Both the position numbers and the translations under genes were made by a program. Shown here in pieces: positions 50,828 to 60,129 of a stretch of DNA of 64,000 bases; the stretch's first letter is position 1; each line of letters opens with the position of its first letter. The stretch is from the NCBI GenBank assembly GCA_014529385.2, contig CM043942.1, positions 54,376,647 through 54,440,646 on the forward strand. The letters run 5' to 3'. The stretch is from Adiantum capillus-veneris (lineage: Eukaryota > Streptophyta > Polypodiopsida > Polypodiales > Pteridaceae). The notes under the pieces were generated by a model that was given only the letters and a program-made list of their open reading frames with translations, ran no database searches and was not told where the DNA came from.

Positions 50828-51561
50828 ATGTCGACCTCTAAGCAGGCAATTCAGTGGAAATGCCTTGAATCCAAAATAGAAAGTAAGCGGCTTCATTATG
50901 GTCGTTTCCTTGTATCTCCCTTTAAAAGGGGTCAAGCCAGTATTGTAGGAATTGCCATGCGTAGAGCTTTGTCACAAGAGATTGAAGGGACAAGCATAAC
51001 ACGTGCAAGATTTTGCGGAGTCGTGCACGAGTATTCCACAATAACGGGTCTTCAAGAGACAATACATGATGCTTTAGTTAATCCGAAAGAGATTGTGCTT
51101 AGGGGCGATTCAAAAGAAGATATTCAAGAGGCGTTTTCATCTGTAACAGGTCCTAAAGAAGTAACTGCGGGCGATCCATCATTACCACCTGGCGTCGAAG
51201 CAATTGACAATTCGCAATATATAGCTACCATTACCCAACCAATATCTCTAACTATTGAATTAGAGATTGAAAAAGATTGCGGATATCGTATAGAAAATCT
51301 AGCGAAATCCGGAAAGGGACAATTTCCCATCGATGCTGTATTTATGCCTGTCCGAAACGTAAATTATAGCATCCATCTATTTGGAAGTGGTAGAGCGACG
51401 CAGGAAATCTCATTCATTGAAATATGGACTAATGGTAGTCCGACACCACACGAAGCACTTAGGAAAGCTTCTGAAAAACTCATGGACTTGCCAACCACCT
51501 TCTCGTATGTAAGGGGCGGAGACGTATCTCTCTTCGAAAATGGATTCTCTTGCTTCCTTTG
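50828..51561 (+). pseudogene. rpoA: Plastid rpoA 5' part, copy 3
   Basis: Identical to copies 1 and 2, cut at the junction with unit 4. Confidence 0.92.
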
Positions 51562-52506
51562 CCTCCTTGAAAGTTTATAAAGGGTGATTCCCTTGCCTCT
51601 GCTTCCAAAGTAGCTTTTGCCTAAACATTTTTAGATTCCTTTGCCTTTTTTAGAGTTTCTAATGATTTTATGCCTTTGTTAGGCACATCTCTATGTTTAT
51701 AAGCATAATAATAGAATAAAAAAGGCGTTCTTTAAAAAGATCTACTAAGAAGCAGAAACACACTACTGTAAGCACCAGATGAGTAATAAACAGTAATGAA
51801 ACCCCCCTAACCTAAAAAAGTTAGTGGTTGGCTTGTTTTGTTTGCCCTAGCGACACCATTAAGAGGACTGGGTGATTGTGATTAGAGATCAATTCACTGT
51901 CGCTTCGAGTACACGACGAGGTTACGAAACCCGTCATGGCGATAACATGGTAATTTAGAAACAAGGCGTGTATGAGGAACTATCAATGTCTACGGTTTGC
52001 GTTGGGATTGCCCTTCGGCACTTCAGGGCTCAACCAATTAAACTCTCGGTGTCTACGGCGTTAGAATGAACTTCGTGCATCCATTTATTTCTACGGAATT
52101 ACCAACGCTAGACTGGACGTATTCGACCATGCGCCCAGATTATGCAGGGAAAACCAGCGATACTTTTTAAGAGCAAAGGGTACAGGAACGTAGTGGCGTT
52201 CTCAACTCATTCCTCTGATCCCAGTATAAATTGGATCGGCGAGAAAGGTTAACCCAACCCTGCTTGACACTTTGTGCCCCTCGCTCCCTAGTCTTGGCAT
52301 AGGATTTAAAACATCGAAAAGGTGGGCTATAGGAAAAAGCGTAGGGAACCGCTTACTTTAAATAAAACAAGAACTGAAAGAAAGAGGACTGAACATAATA
52401 CCGGGTGGAAGATACATGCTTTACCTTGCAAGTTGTGAAAGCTTTCTTCTCAATAAGTGAGAGTTAGTGGTATATAGCTTTATCGAAGCCCGAAATGAAA
52501 CGATGT

Positions 52507-52580
52507 TGCACTGAAGAGGACTCGAACCCCTAACTACCTGGTTCGAAGCCAGGGACTCTATCCAATTGAGCTATCGGTGC
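52507..52580 (-). tRNA. trnR-UCG: tRNA-Arg (UCG), array copy 4
   Basis: Identical to copy 1. Confidence 0.88.
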
Positions 52581-52854
52581 GGGGGGGTTGGGTCAAGGAA
52601 AGCCCAACCCTGGAAATGTTTTTTGCGTTATTTCAAAATGAGTTTACGTAATTAAAGAAAATTAACTCAATTAAAAGACAAAAAAGTCAATCTTTGTCGT
52701 TGATGATCTCTCGGTTGGTTACCGAATAATTTAACCATCCCTTCCCTAAAAGAAAGTAATTACTTGATATATGTAATCCGTAATATTCGGATTCAGTCGT
52801 CAGCTGTGGTTTTTACCCTCCCCAGGGTGTCCGCTCTGCCCGTGAGACGGTTTT

Positions 52855-53871
52855 TTAACCACGACGTCTACGTTTAAGTTTAAAGGCAGTCCCTTTACGA
52901 ATCCGGCTTCTAAGCCTATGGAACTTAACGAAAATCTGGACAGCGTCCCTGGCTTTATTATGAACGGCTTGGATTTTATCCGCCTCCTCCTGCGAAACAG
53001 TTATTTCTGTTTCTGGATTCAGCGGCGGCATGTCTTGCTCAACAAAAACTACTTCTGGAGTCGAAGGCAAGAGCTCAAACAGGGCTTTATACATGTCAAT
53101 CAAAGGTTGCGCCTGGGAGACTATTTGCGCGGCATAATGCGCTATCACTTCCTGGGAGAAGGGGACCTTCAAGAGGAGTTCTATGCCCTCTTCCGGGGAC
53201 ATGCTTAAAGGGAGAGATACCCCAGAGATGAGCATCAAGCCAGGAATAAGGTCCTTATGGAACGACGTGAACAGACGGGAGTTTGCCTCCTTAAACTGTA
53301 CCGAAATCTGAGCCCATTCCTGCATTGTGGCTTCGCTGACTATGGAGGGGTTTAACTTGGCAGAGATAGAGTTTACTAGATTGTTTATTTGCGCAGGCTG
53401 CAGTTGTGAAACGAATTCATAACCGTTCTCAGCGCTGGGCAATCTGCCTTGTTGGCAGGTTTTTAGTATTTTATCACAATCTTGCCAAGTTTCAAATAAG
53501 ATTGAACGGCAATCCTCCTCCTTTAGTTGCATAAACTGTGAATGTGAAGACGCTTGAGTTACTATTGAAGAACTACTAGCGCCCATATTCATACAGTATG
53601 CTGTTTCAGCAAACCCAAGCCCAATTAGATTTAATAAAATTAAAAAAAGAGCAACAAACAAGAATACCTTTCTCAACGAAAGAAAGGAGAGATATATGGT
53701 GAGGTTATTAAAAAGAAAGGAGAGATATATGTTGAGGTTCTTAGAAATAAAGGAGAGATATATGGTGAGGTTATTCAAAAGAAAGGAGAGATTTCTGGTG
53801 AGGTTATTCAAATTCAAAAGATTTCTGGTGAGGTTATTCAAAAGATTTCTTTTTTTAGTAGAGTTACTCAT
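52855..53871 (-). CDS. orf338, family A protein, array copy 4, different N-terminus
   Basis: The same soluble domain and hydrophobic segment as orf330. The N-terminus is longer and starts [15 protein letters not shown], because this copy ends the array and has an extra minisatellite unit. Its ATG (53869-53871) overlaps the stop codon of the chimeric atp1 reading frame (TAA 53864-53866) in the string ATGAGTAA, so translation of the two could be coupled if they share a transcript. Confidence 0.68.
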   Translation of the reverse strand: MSNSTKKRNLLNNLTRNLLNLNNLTRNLSFLLNNLTIYLSFISKNLNIYLSFLFNNLTIYLSFLSLRKVFLFVALFLILLNLIGLGFAETAYCMNMGASSSSIVTQASSHSQFMQLKEEDCRSILFETWQDCDKILKTCQQGRLPSAENGYEFVSQLQPAQINNLVNSISAKLNPSIVSEATMQEWAQISVQFKEANSRLFTSFHKDLIPGLMLISGVSLPLSMSPEEGIELLLKVPFSQEVIAHYAAQIVSQAQPLIDMYKALFELLPSTPEVVFVEQDMPPLNPETEITVSQEEADKIQAVHNKARDAVQIFVKFHRLRSRIRKGTAFKLKRRRRG

Positions 53872-54970
53872 TTATGTCAAGTTTTCTGTTCAGGTTCAAG
53901 CTTGCAGCTTCTTTTAAACAAAGTAAATGAATTTCTTTTGTTATTTCTTTACTTAAGAGCTTTTCTTCTCAAATCTTTGAAAATATGTATGGGTTGTCAA
54001 GAAGTTTTTTTTCATATGTTGTGATCTGCGTTAAAGGGATTTAGTCCAGGAACCCATTGACCGCTACATAAATAATTACAATTTATTATTCGATAGGAAT
54101 TAGGGAATATTATGCTTGTTTAAGTACCTCAGTAGGTCTAGCGCCGCGATGTGGCAAATACCGAGTAGCAGGATCGAGGTCTGACCCAAATTGCGCAAAA
54201 GCGGCAACTTCACGATATTATGCTAGCTCCAATTTCAAGGTGCCACAAAGGGCTTTCATAGCTTTCAGCTAAGCAGCAGACCCAACGCGACTAACGAATA
54301 ATCCTACGTTAATAGCAGGCCGAATTCCGCGATAGAAAAGTTCAGTTTCCAGGAAGATTTATCCATCTATAATGGAAATGACATTAGTAGGAATATAAGC
54401 AAAAACGTCTCCAGCTTATGTTTCAATGACAAGTAAAGCGGTTAAGCTACCTGCACCAGTTTAATCTGACCTTTTGGCGGCTCTTTCCAATAAACAGAAA
54501 TGTAAATAGAAGACATCTCCAGAAAAAGCCTCACGACCTAGTAGTCAACGTAGCAATAATGGCATTTATCAATATGCCACTGATTGCTTACTGAGATCGT
54601 CATAGATAATTAATGCGTGCATTCCATGATCTCTAAAAAACTCTCCCATAGCACAAGCCAAATATAGTGCCAGAAATTACAAGGGAGCAGGATCTAAAGC
54701 CGTAGCTGCAACAATAATAATATATTCTAAAGCACCAGCTTCTGCGAGAATCTTAACCAATTATGCCACGGTTAAACGTTTTTATCCAATCGCTACGTAC
54801 ACGCAAAACACTTTTTCACTATCGGAAGTGCCCTGTGCGTTGATTAGTTTCTGGTTCAAAATGGTATCAATAGCTATAGCAGTCTTTCCGGTTTATCAGT
54901 CGCCGATTATCAGTTCTCATTAACCACGACCTATAGGGACTAGGCTATCTACCGCTTTTAACCCTATTTA
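53864..54970 (-). CDS. atp1: atp1 body (ATP synthase alpha), 5' part replaced
   Basis: From the codon after PM the frame reads stop, [15 protein letters not shown], stop, RELIIGD, two stops (Arg-Gln), [65 protein letters not shown], [19 protein letters not shown], [50 protein letters not shown], then a variable tail to TAA 53864-53866. This is mitochondrial ATP synthase alpha from just before the P-loop (GDRQTGKT after editing) to the C-terminus. All internal TAA/TAG/TGA fall on Gln or Arg. The first ~145 residues are missing; instead the frame continues upstream into a family B ORF (54968-55459). The 1104 bp contain no frameshift. Confidence 0.9.
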
Positions 54971-55459
54971 CATAGGTTCGTGAACAGATTTACGTGCAAT
55001 AATCCAGAATAGCAATAAGATCGTAGCCCATATTAACCAGGAAAAGAAATCCCCCAAGTCCGGAATGACAGACAGTTCGTACGGAGATTCTATTATTGGG
55101 GGATCTATTTGCACCTCTACATGCCCTGCCCCGCTTCCCGAACCTGAAGCTTCCCTTCCTTCTATGGTTTGATTTTTATTGTGGAATTGCTGGAAATTTT
55201 CAATATGAGTTTTGGCCTGTCTTAGTTTATTACGTAAAATGAAATTTTCGAAAGAGTGATCCTCTTTCGTGCTTCGTAATTGTTCTAGTTCCTGGGAAAT
55301 ATCGCCGTATTGGCGAGTCAACCCCCGGTTTATTTCAGAGATCTTTAGTACTTGTTTGGCAAGTTTTTTATTATCTTTTGATAATGAAAGTATTTTAAAT
55401 AAAGTACTTGCTAGTCCCACAGAAGTTAATCCGACTACGAGGAATAATGCTAGTTCCAT
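54968..55459 (-). CDS. orf163, family B protein joined in frame to atp1
   Basis: Starting at ATG 55459: a membrane segment (MELALFLVVGLTSVGLASTL), a coiled coil (KKLAKQVLKISEINR, ISQELEQLRSTKEDHS), a linker (EGREASGSGSGAGHVEVQID), a second membrane segment (FFSWLIWATILLLFWII) and then ARKSVHEPM, which is ATP synthase alpha sequence (IIARKSVHEPMQTGLKAVD). The ORF stops at TAA 54968-54970. That codon is the Gln of PMQTG, so with U-to-C editing translation would continue through the whole atp1 body, giving a ~531-residue chimera. A longer frame to 55828 exists, but it is antisense to another ORF and improbable. Confidence 0.7.
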   Translation of the reverse strand: MELALFLVVGLTSVGLASTLFKILSLSKDNKKLAKQVLKISEINRGLTRQYGDISQELEQLRSTKEDHSFENFILRNKLRQAKTHIENFQQFHNKNQTIEGREASGSGSGAGHVEVQIDPPIIESPYELSVIPDLGDFFSWLIWATILLLFWIIARKSVHEPM

Positions 55460-55913
55460 GTCTTTTGTTTTTTGCTTTTTGGCTAAAGCCCATATTAATG
55501 CAGATTTATATTCTGTGATTTCTTCCTCGACTTTGGAAGAAGAAGAAAGCAAGAGCGCTTCACAGCCTACAGAGCTTTGGGCACTGGCCTTGAACCTGTC
55601 CAGTGAACCGGAAAAAGATGTAGCTGAGCATGAGGATAGTGATGATAATAGCTGGATCGCGGCGTGCGAAAGACAACGTATGATAATGTTCAAAAAGAAG
55701 GCCAAAGCCGAACAAATCGAGATAGATTTCGACGCTGCCGAAGCAGTACGTGAAACCCTGAGAATATTCCAGGAAATCCGGGATACTATCCGTATAAGGA
55801 AAGGAGAGATCGATTCGCCAAGCGTCAAAGAGATAGGGAAGCCACAAGACTTTGGTTCAGAGCGAAGCAGAGACGGAAAAAAAGATAGGAAACAGGCGCG
55901 GGATCCACCATGA
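55458..55913 (+). CDS. orf151, acidic/basic hypothetical protein divergent from orf163
   Basis: From ATG 55458: MSFVFCFLAKAHINADLYSV, then a strongly charged body (SSEPEKDVAEHEDSDDNSWI, RQRMIMFKKKAKAEQIEIDF, ETLRIFQEIRDTIRIRKGEI) and a basic tail. Its ATG overlaps the orf163 ATG on the opposite strand (CCATG, 55457-55460). Natural composition over 130 codons suggests a real protein piece. Not recognised. Confidence 0.45.
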   Translation: MSFVFCFLAKAHINADLYSVISSSTLEEEESKSASQPTELWALALNLSSEPEKDVAEHEDSDDNSWIAACERQRMIMFKKKAKAEQIEIDFDAAEAVRETLRIFQEIRDTIRIRKGEIDSPSVKEIGKPQDFGSERSRDGKKDRKQARDPP

Positions 55914-56378
55914 GAGATTAAACCGGTTTATCTAATGCTTTCTGGCACCATGCCAGATATGCCATTTTTTGATGGGTAGAATGGGGTCTAATTATTCACC
56001 ATGAGAAATTGGTCGAAACGTTTAAAGTCCTAAGGCTTTCGCGTGCACCCTAACCTAAGCCAGGGCAGCCCGGACTTTCTCACGAAGGAGGGACCCATAA
56101 AGGAAAGACGATCATAAAGTACCAGAAATGCCCCGAGTTACCACTACATTCTAAAATACGTCAATTATGCCACTTTTAACTAAGTAGAATGGGGTCGGTC
56201 ATCTGACAGGCGCATGCGAGGCCGTGATAGACGATGATTGGATTTCACGTGATGGAGGCCTATGTGCATTGTTGACTGCACTGCTGAGAGGCATTGGATT
56301 TGTTATTGCATAAGAGAGAGGCCCTATGATATATACGACTAGGTTAAACCTTCGCCGATCCGGCTGGCGTCGACCTTT
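55914..56378. other. Dispersed repeat motifs, no recognised gene
   Basis: 55956-55990 and 56163-56195 carry the paired motif (TATGCCA(C)TTTT ... GTAGAATGGGGTC). 56205-56310 is open in one frame (CEAVIDDDWISRDGGLCALL) but unidentified. 56312-56355 (CATAAGAGAGAGGCCCTATG ATATATACGACTAGG) resembles 22330-22375. Confidence 0.4.
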
Positions 56379-57322
56379 CATTTTCACAATTTATCCCGAT
56401 TTGATGGGATTTTGCTGATAAAATTATTAGTTTCAGATAGTAGTGATTGGTTAATAAAGCCTATTATTAGGGAACATAATGTATATCAAATAATTGTATA
56501 TAATAAAAAGAAACCAAAAATACCGGTACTTGACATCAGGGATTCCCTAAGACTATTGCCAGGCAGTTTGAAGTCTTTAGCTGAGACAATGTGCCCAGAA
56601 TTAGGTAGTAAGGGCTCAATACCTCACGAAGAACTGAATGAGTTTAATATTAAAGAGAAAAACTCAGAAATAATTAAATATTTGGATCAAGATATCTTAC
56701 TTTTGGCTGGAATTATTAGGAAAGCACAATAAAAATATTGGAATCGATACCTTATAGATATAACAAATAACCTGACCGTATCGTCAATGGCTATGAAAAT
56801 CTATCGAACCCATTATTATTCTCAAACGTATCCTATTTATAGACCAGAACCAAACAAATCAGCCTTTATTCGGCGAGGCTATTATGGTGGTCACACTGAC
56901 GTATACATACCCTACGGTAAGAATTTATATTACTACGATGTAAACTCTTTATATCCTTATGCTATGACAAAACCGATGCCCAGCGGAAAACCTGTATGGA
57001 AAACTTCTTTGAAAGGGTGCGATCTAGATTCGCTATTTGGCTTTGTGGAGGCTAAAGTAACATGTCCTGATTCAATAAAAAGACCATTTCTTCCCTATAG
57101 AGATCCTAAAACAGAAAGCTTAATCTTTCCTATAGGTACATTTACAGGTGTATATTTTACAGAGGAGTTGAAATTTGCAGTAAAATTAGGTTATCAGATA
57201 GAGCTTAAACACGGTTATTTCTTTTCTGTGAGTGAAAGCCCCGCCCCTTTTCAGAATTTGTGAAAGAAATCTATGATGAAAGGGTAGAAGCTAAAAAGAA
57301 AAAAAGACAAAGATGAGGGTAA
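56379..57322 (+). pseudogene. Family B DNA polymerase of linear-plasmid type, exonuclease and palm fragment
   Basis: FHFHNLSRFDGILLIKLL is Exo II (N...FDG..L). DSLRLLPGSLKSLAETM then KYLDQDILLLAGII gives Exo III (Y..xD). After an in-frame TAA at 56730-56732 (possibly Gln, CAA), YWNRYLIDITNNLTVSSMAM leads to RRGYYGGHTDVY and YYYDVNSLYPYAMTKPMPSG, the polymerase motif A (DxxSLYP). One frame covers 56379-57245. A +1 shift then gives SEFVKEIYDERVEAKKKK and a stop. Motif B (Kx3NSxYG) and motif C (DTDS) are absent. Such polymerases are protein-primed and encoded by linear mitochondrial plasmids. This is a truncated integrated copy, complementary to the Exo I piece at 27594-27809. Confidence 0.88.
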
Positions 57323-57518
57323 CGAAGGGATCATACTTCTTATACGAACCCTTTCTGCGTGCGTGCGCAGTATGACTTTTCAAACTAAACCCCACCTCGA
57401 GGGCAAGGATCTGCCACTATAACCAACCACTAAGAAACTGCCATGAATATGGAAAATAAAACAGCCTCTGAGTGTGTTAAACATCGAGGCAAAACAAAAA
57501 AAAAGATAAATTTTAACA

Positions 57519-57662
57519 ATGGAATTTCTTTTTTTAGGTCTGGGCCTTGCCCTCGGGAGTATTATAACTTGCAGTATTTCTTCATGCTTTGTTATACACA
57601 TTTGGAAGGAACGGCGTAACGCGCTTTCAGAAGTCGAAAGGCTCCAAAGCATTCACTATTAA
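57519..57662 (+). CDS. orf47, family B N-terminal piece
   Basis: MEFLFLGLGLALGSIITCSI then SSCFVIHIWKERRNALSEVE and RLQSIHY, TAA. A membrane segment is followed directly by a charged coiled-coil start, closely like the N-terminus of orf163 (MELALFLVVGLTSVGLASTL). The remaining parts of the family are absent. Truncated copy. Confidence 0.45.
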   Translation: MEFLFLGLGLALGSIITCSISSCFVIHIWKERRNALSEVERLQSIHY

Positions 57663-58079
57663 AGGCCATTAAAATTAACGATTTAACCATCAGATAATAA
57701 ATATATCAGGGACAAAATGGTCTGAGGATTAAGTATTGTCTTCAGGGGGCGAAACCTAAAAACCTTATTTTTATTCAAAAAGTACAGAGAACAGATTACA
57801 CTAGCCCCGGAGCGGAGAAGCTAACCAATAATTCAGGAAAGGGCTGTTTCGATAGATAAGGGAACACTAAAATAGTATTATGTACTTTCTCAAATACAAA
57901 AGTGCCAAATTCCCTTCTTCCATCATTGTTCTTTTTGACTTCAAGGGGGAAGCAAAGCAATATTGTATAATTTTTAGAGCAGATGTTAATGAAAAACAGA
58001 TAGTCATTGTGTGTAAAACCATGGTATAAGTTTTGCGTTTTATAGATATGCAGGTTATTCTTTTATTAGTATTCATAGC

Positions 58080-58153
58080 TGTTTAGGAGTGGATTTGAAC
58101 CACTGACCTAAGAATTTTCAGTCCTTCGCTCTAACCAACTGAGCTACCTAAAC
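58080..58153 (-). tRNA. trnF-GAA: tRNA-Phe (GAA)
   Basis: Acceptor GTTTAGG/CCTAAAC perfect, anticodon loop CTGAAAA (GAA), T-arm CAGTGGTTCAAATCCACT. Native mitochondrial type. Confidence 0.92.
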
Positions 58154-58235
58154 TAAAAGAAGAATCACTACTAACTATTACCTTTAGTTTTCCTGTAGTC
58201 ATGACCTTACGCTATCTCTTGCCCCACCTGTCAAT

Positions 58236-58306
58236 TGCGGATAACGGGAATCGAACCCATATCTTCTGCTTGGAAGGCAGATGGTCTACCGTTAATCTAT
58301 ATCCGC
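58236..58306 (-). tRNA. trnG-UCC: tRNA-Gly (UCC)
   Basis: Acceptor GCGGATA pairs with TATCCGC; anticodon loop CTTCCAA (TCC); T-arm ATGGGTTCGATTCCCGT. 71 nt. It lies ~80 bp from trnF on the same strand. Confidence 0.88.
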
Positions 58307-58309
58307 CTA

Positions 58310-58940
58310 AGTTTTATTTCCGAAAGGAGGGTTGTTATGTTATAAAGTAGAGAGATCGTTTCTATAATACGAATCGGCCGATCATTAGCGCGGGCTTAGC
58401 TTTCTATGCGGCTTTACTTTACCCTGCTTAAGCACCTAGTAGAATGCAAGTGATGGATCATTCGTGTTCAATTTCTTTCATATACGATAATTCATAAAAC
58501 GCTATCGCTACCGCGCCTTTTTAATTTAAAAGAACCTATTAATCTTATTAACAGTATTTTTAACATTTTTAGATAGATTTTTTTTTTGTAGAACCTTCTT
58601 GTCCTGTAAAACTAACTTAAAGTCTCAATTACTTTTTCTTTTTTTGTTAATTACGCCACTATCACTAGTTCCTTTTTTCTGGAGGTGGGGGACAGACCCC
58701 CACCTCGGAAAGATTCAATGATACCACTCAAATACATAGACAACATGCCATTTCATAAGTAACTAGGAAAAGCGGGGAAAGATATAAGAAAAGGAAAACT
58801 AATCAGCAAGAAACTAATAGCTAATAGTAACAACTTTTCAGGATCCATTAGTTTATATAGAATCCATCTTTTAGGCGTATCGAAATACATTATTTTCACT
58901 AAGCGTATGTAATAAAATAGAGTTACCCTCGGTGTCCCGG
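58310..58940. other. No gene; contains the inverted repeat to 6548-6640
   Basis: 58683-58775 is the reverse complement of 6548-6640 (AGGTGGGGG... ACTCAAATACATAGACAACA ... AGTAACTAGGAAAAGCGGGG). The rest is AT-rich without frames. Confidence 0.5.
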
Positions 58941-59140
58941 NNNNNNNNNNNNNNNNNNNNNNNNNNNNNNNNNNNNNNNNNNNNNNNNNNNNNNNNNNNN
59001 NNNNNNNNNNNNNNNNNNNNNNNNNNNNNNNNNNNNNNNNNNNNNNNNNNNNNNNNNNNNNNNNNNNNNNNNNNNNNNNNNNNNNNNNNNNNNNNNNNNN
59101 NNNNNNNNNNNNNNNNNNNNNNNNNNNNNNNNNNNNNNNN
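58941..59140. other. Assembly gap, 200 N
   Basis: Exactly 200 N: scaffold gap of unknown size. Confidence 0.99.
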
Positions 59141-59655
59141 ACATAACAGAGTATCTATCCGCAAAAATATAAAAAAAAGAACAAACAGTGTAGATACCCA
59201 AATCGAATAGCATTATGGATTCACGATTATTGATCTTAGAAAATACTGCCCGGCACACAAAAGACACGTTGGTTCATTGCCAATAAGTTTCTTTAAAGTC
59301 TACTTTGTACCTAGGCTCCGAAATCTTACAGGTTGTAACCCAACATTATCTCGTATGGGTGATAGAATAGATTAATGTCATTTAAACCGATGCCTCTTTA
59401 TAAAACATGATATTAGACGGTCAAGGGTGCATGGATACGAAGTACGGAAGATCTTTACGAAAGAACATAATGTGCCTATTATGTTATTAGGAAATCATTA
59501 CCCTCCACTTTATCAACTCAGAGGCTTTTCATAGTCGCTTATAGAGGTCCATTTTTTTAGTGAAAAAGGAGCCCTTAGAGGCAGGACGATTATCTTCCAC
59601 GCTATTACGGAATTGTTATATGTAACATACTTGCAATAAAGCCAACGGGGAAGTT
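59141..59655. other. No recognised gene
   Basis: Around 59395-59530 one frame reads RRSRVHGYEVRKIFTKEHNV then PIMLLGNHYPPLYQLRGF, which looks like protein sequence but matches nothing I know. Confidence 0.35.
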
Positions 59656-60033
59656 TTGAAAATTTGGTTACCCTTGCTAACAGAGCGATCTTTCTCAGCT
59701 AAGCGAGCGTGCAGGCTTTCGCTTACACTCGAAAGATGTTTAAAGAAAGTTTATGATAGACTACCTACCGTGTTTCGGCAACGGTATCTCAAGGGGTTGG
59801 GAGGTTCGACAACGCAGCCAAGGCTCAACTTTGTCTTCCGCCGCAATGAAGCAGAGTATGTTAAAAGGGTGGCAAAGTCTAACCCGGAAGACCCTGAAGT
59901 AAAACTAATCGAATTGGCACTACAGGTAGAGAAAGAAGTTGGGGATAAAGAACCAGAACAAGAGCAAAGAACCTTAAGTGTAGGTAAACTCAAACAGGAG
60001 CAACAAGAACCTAAGCGAACAAGTATGCTTTGA
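59656..60033 (+). CDS. orf125b, hypothetical hydrophilic protein
   Basis: 125 codons. RLPTVFRQRYLKGLGGSTTQ, NFVFRRNEAEYVKRVAKSNP, ELALQVEKEVGDKEPEQEQR, then a tail of KLKQEQQEP-type repeats encoded by the start of a tandem repeat. Natural composition up to residue ~100. No family recognised. Confidence 0.4.
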   Translation: MKIWLPLLTERSFSAKRACRLSLTLERCLKKVYDRLPTVFRQRYLKGLGGSTTQPRLNFVFRRNEAEYVKRVAKSNPEDPEVKLIELALQVEKEVGDKEPEQEQRTLSVGKLKQEQQEPKRTSML

Positions 60034-60128
60034 AAAAACCAACCCTTAGTGACTCCGAACAGGAGCAACAAGAACTAAGCAAACAAGTATGCTTTGAAAA
60101 AACAAACCCTAGTGACTCCAACAGGAGG
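59993..60128. repeat. ~63-bp tandem repeat, two copies and a start of a third
   Basis: AACAGGAGCAACAAGAACCT to CCTTAGTGACTCCG occurs at 59993 and 60058, then AACAGGAGG at 60119, with small indels between copies. Confidence 0.85.
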
Positions 60129-60129
60129 G

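Larger units (their letters stand above)
34433..53860. repeat. Tandem array of a ~5.71 kb unit, three full copies plus one partial
   Basis: Unit starts, defined by CCTCCTTGAAAGTTTATAAA, are at 34433, 40141, 45849 and 51562, giving lengths of 5708,  5708 and 5713. The fourth copy ends near 53860 within the N-terminal repeats of orf330. Content of each unit: ~0.95 kb without genes, trnR-UCG (-), orf330 (-), atp9 (-), then the plastid block rpl14 3' - rps8 - infA - rpl36 - rps11 - rpoA 5' (+). Copies are almost identical. Differences are mostly 1-3 bp indels, with copy 2 carrying the most. This indicates very recent amplification or gene conversion. Part of the differences may be sequencing error. 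Confidence 0.97.

Noticed and set aside
55269-55457. Upstream extension of the plus-strand orf151
   Set aside because: This part is antisense to the coiled coil of orf163 and has no independent support. The start at 55458 fits better.
58871-59267. ORFs running through the N-run
   Set aside because: Undetermined residues make them meaningless.
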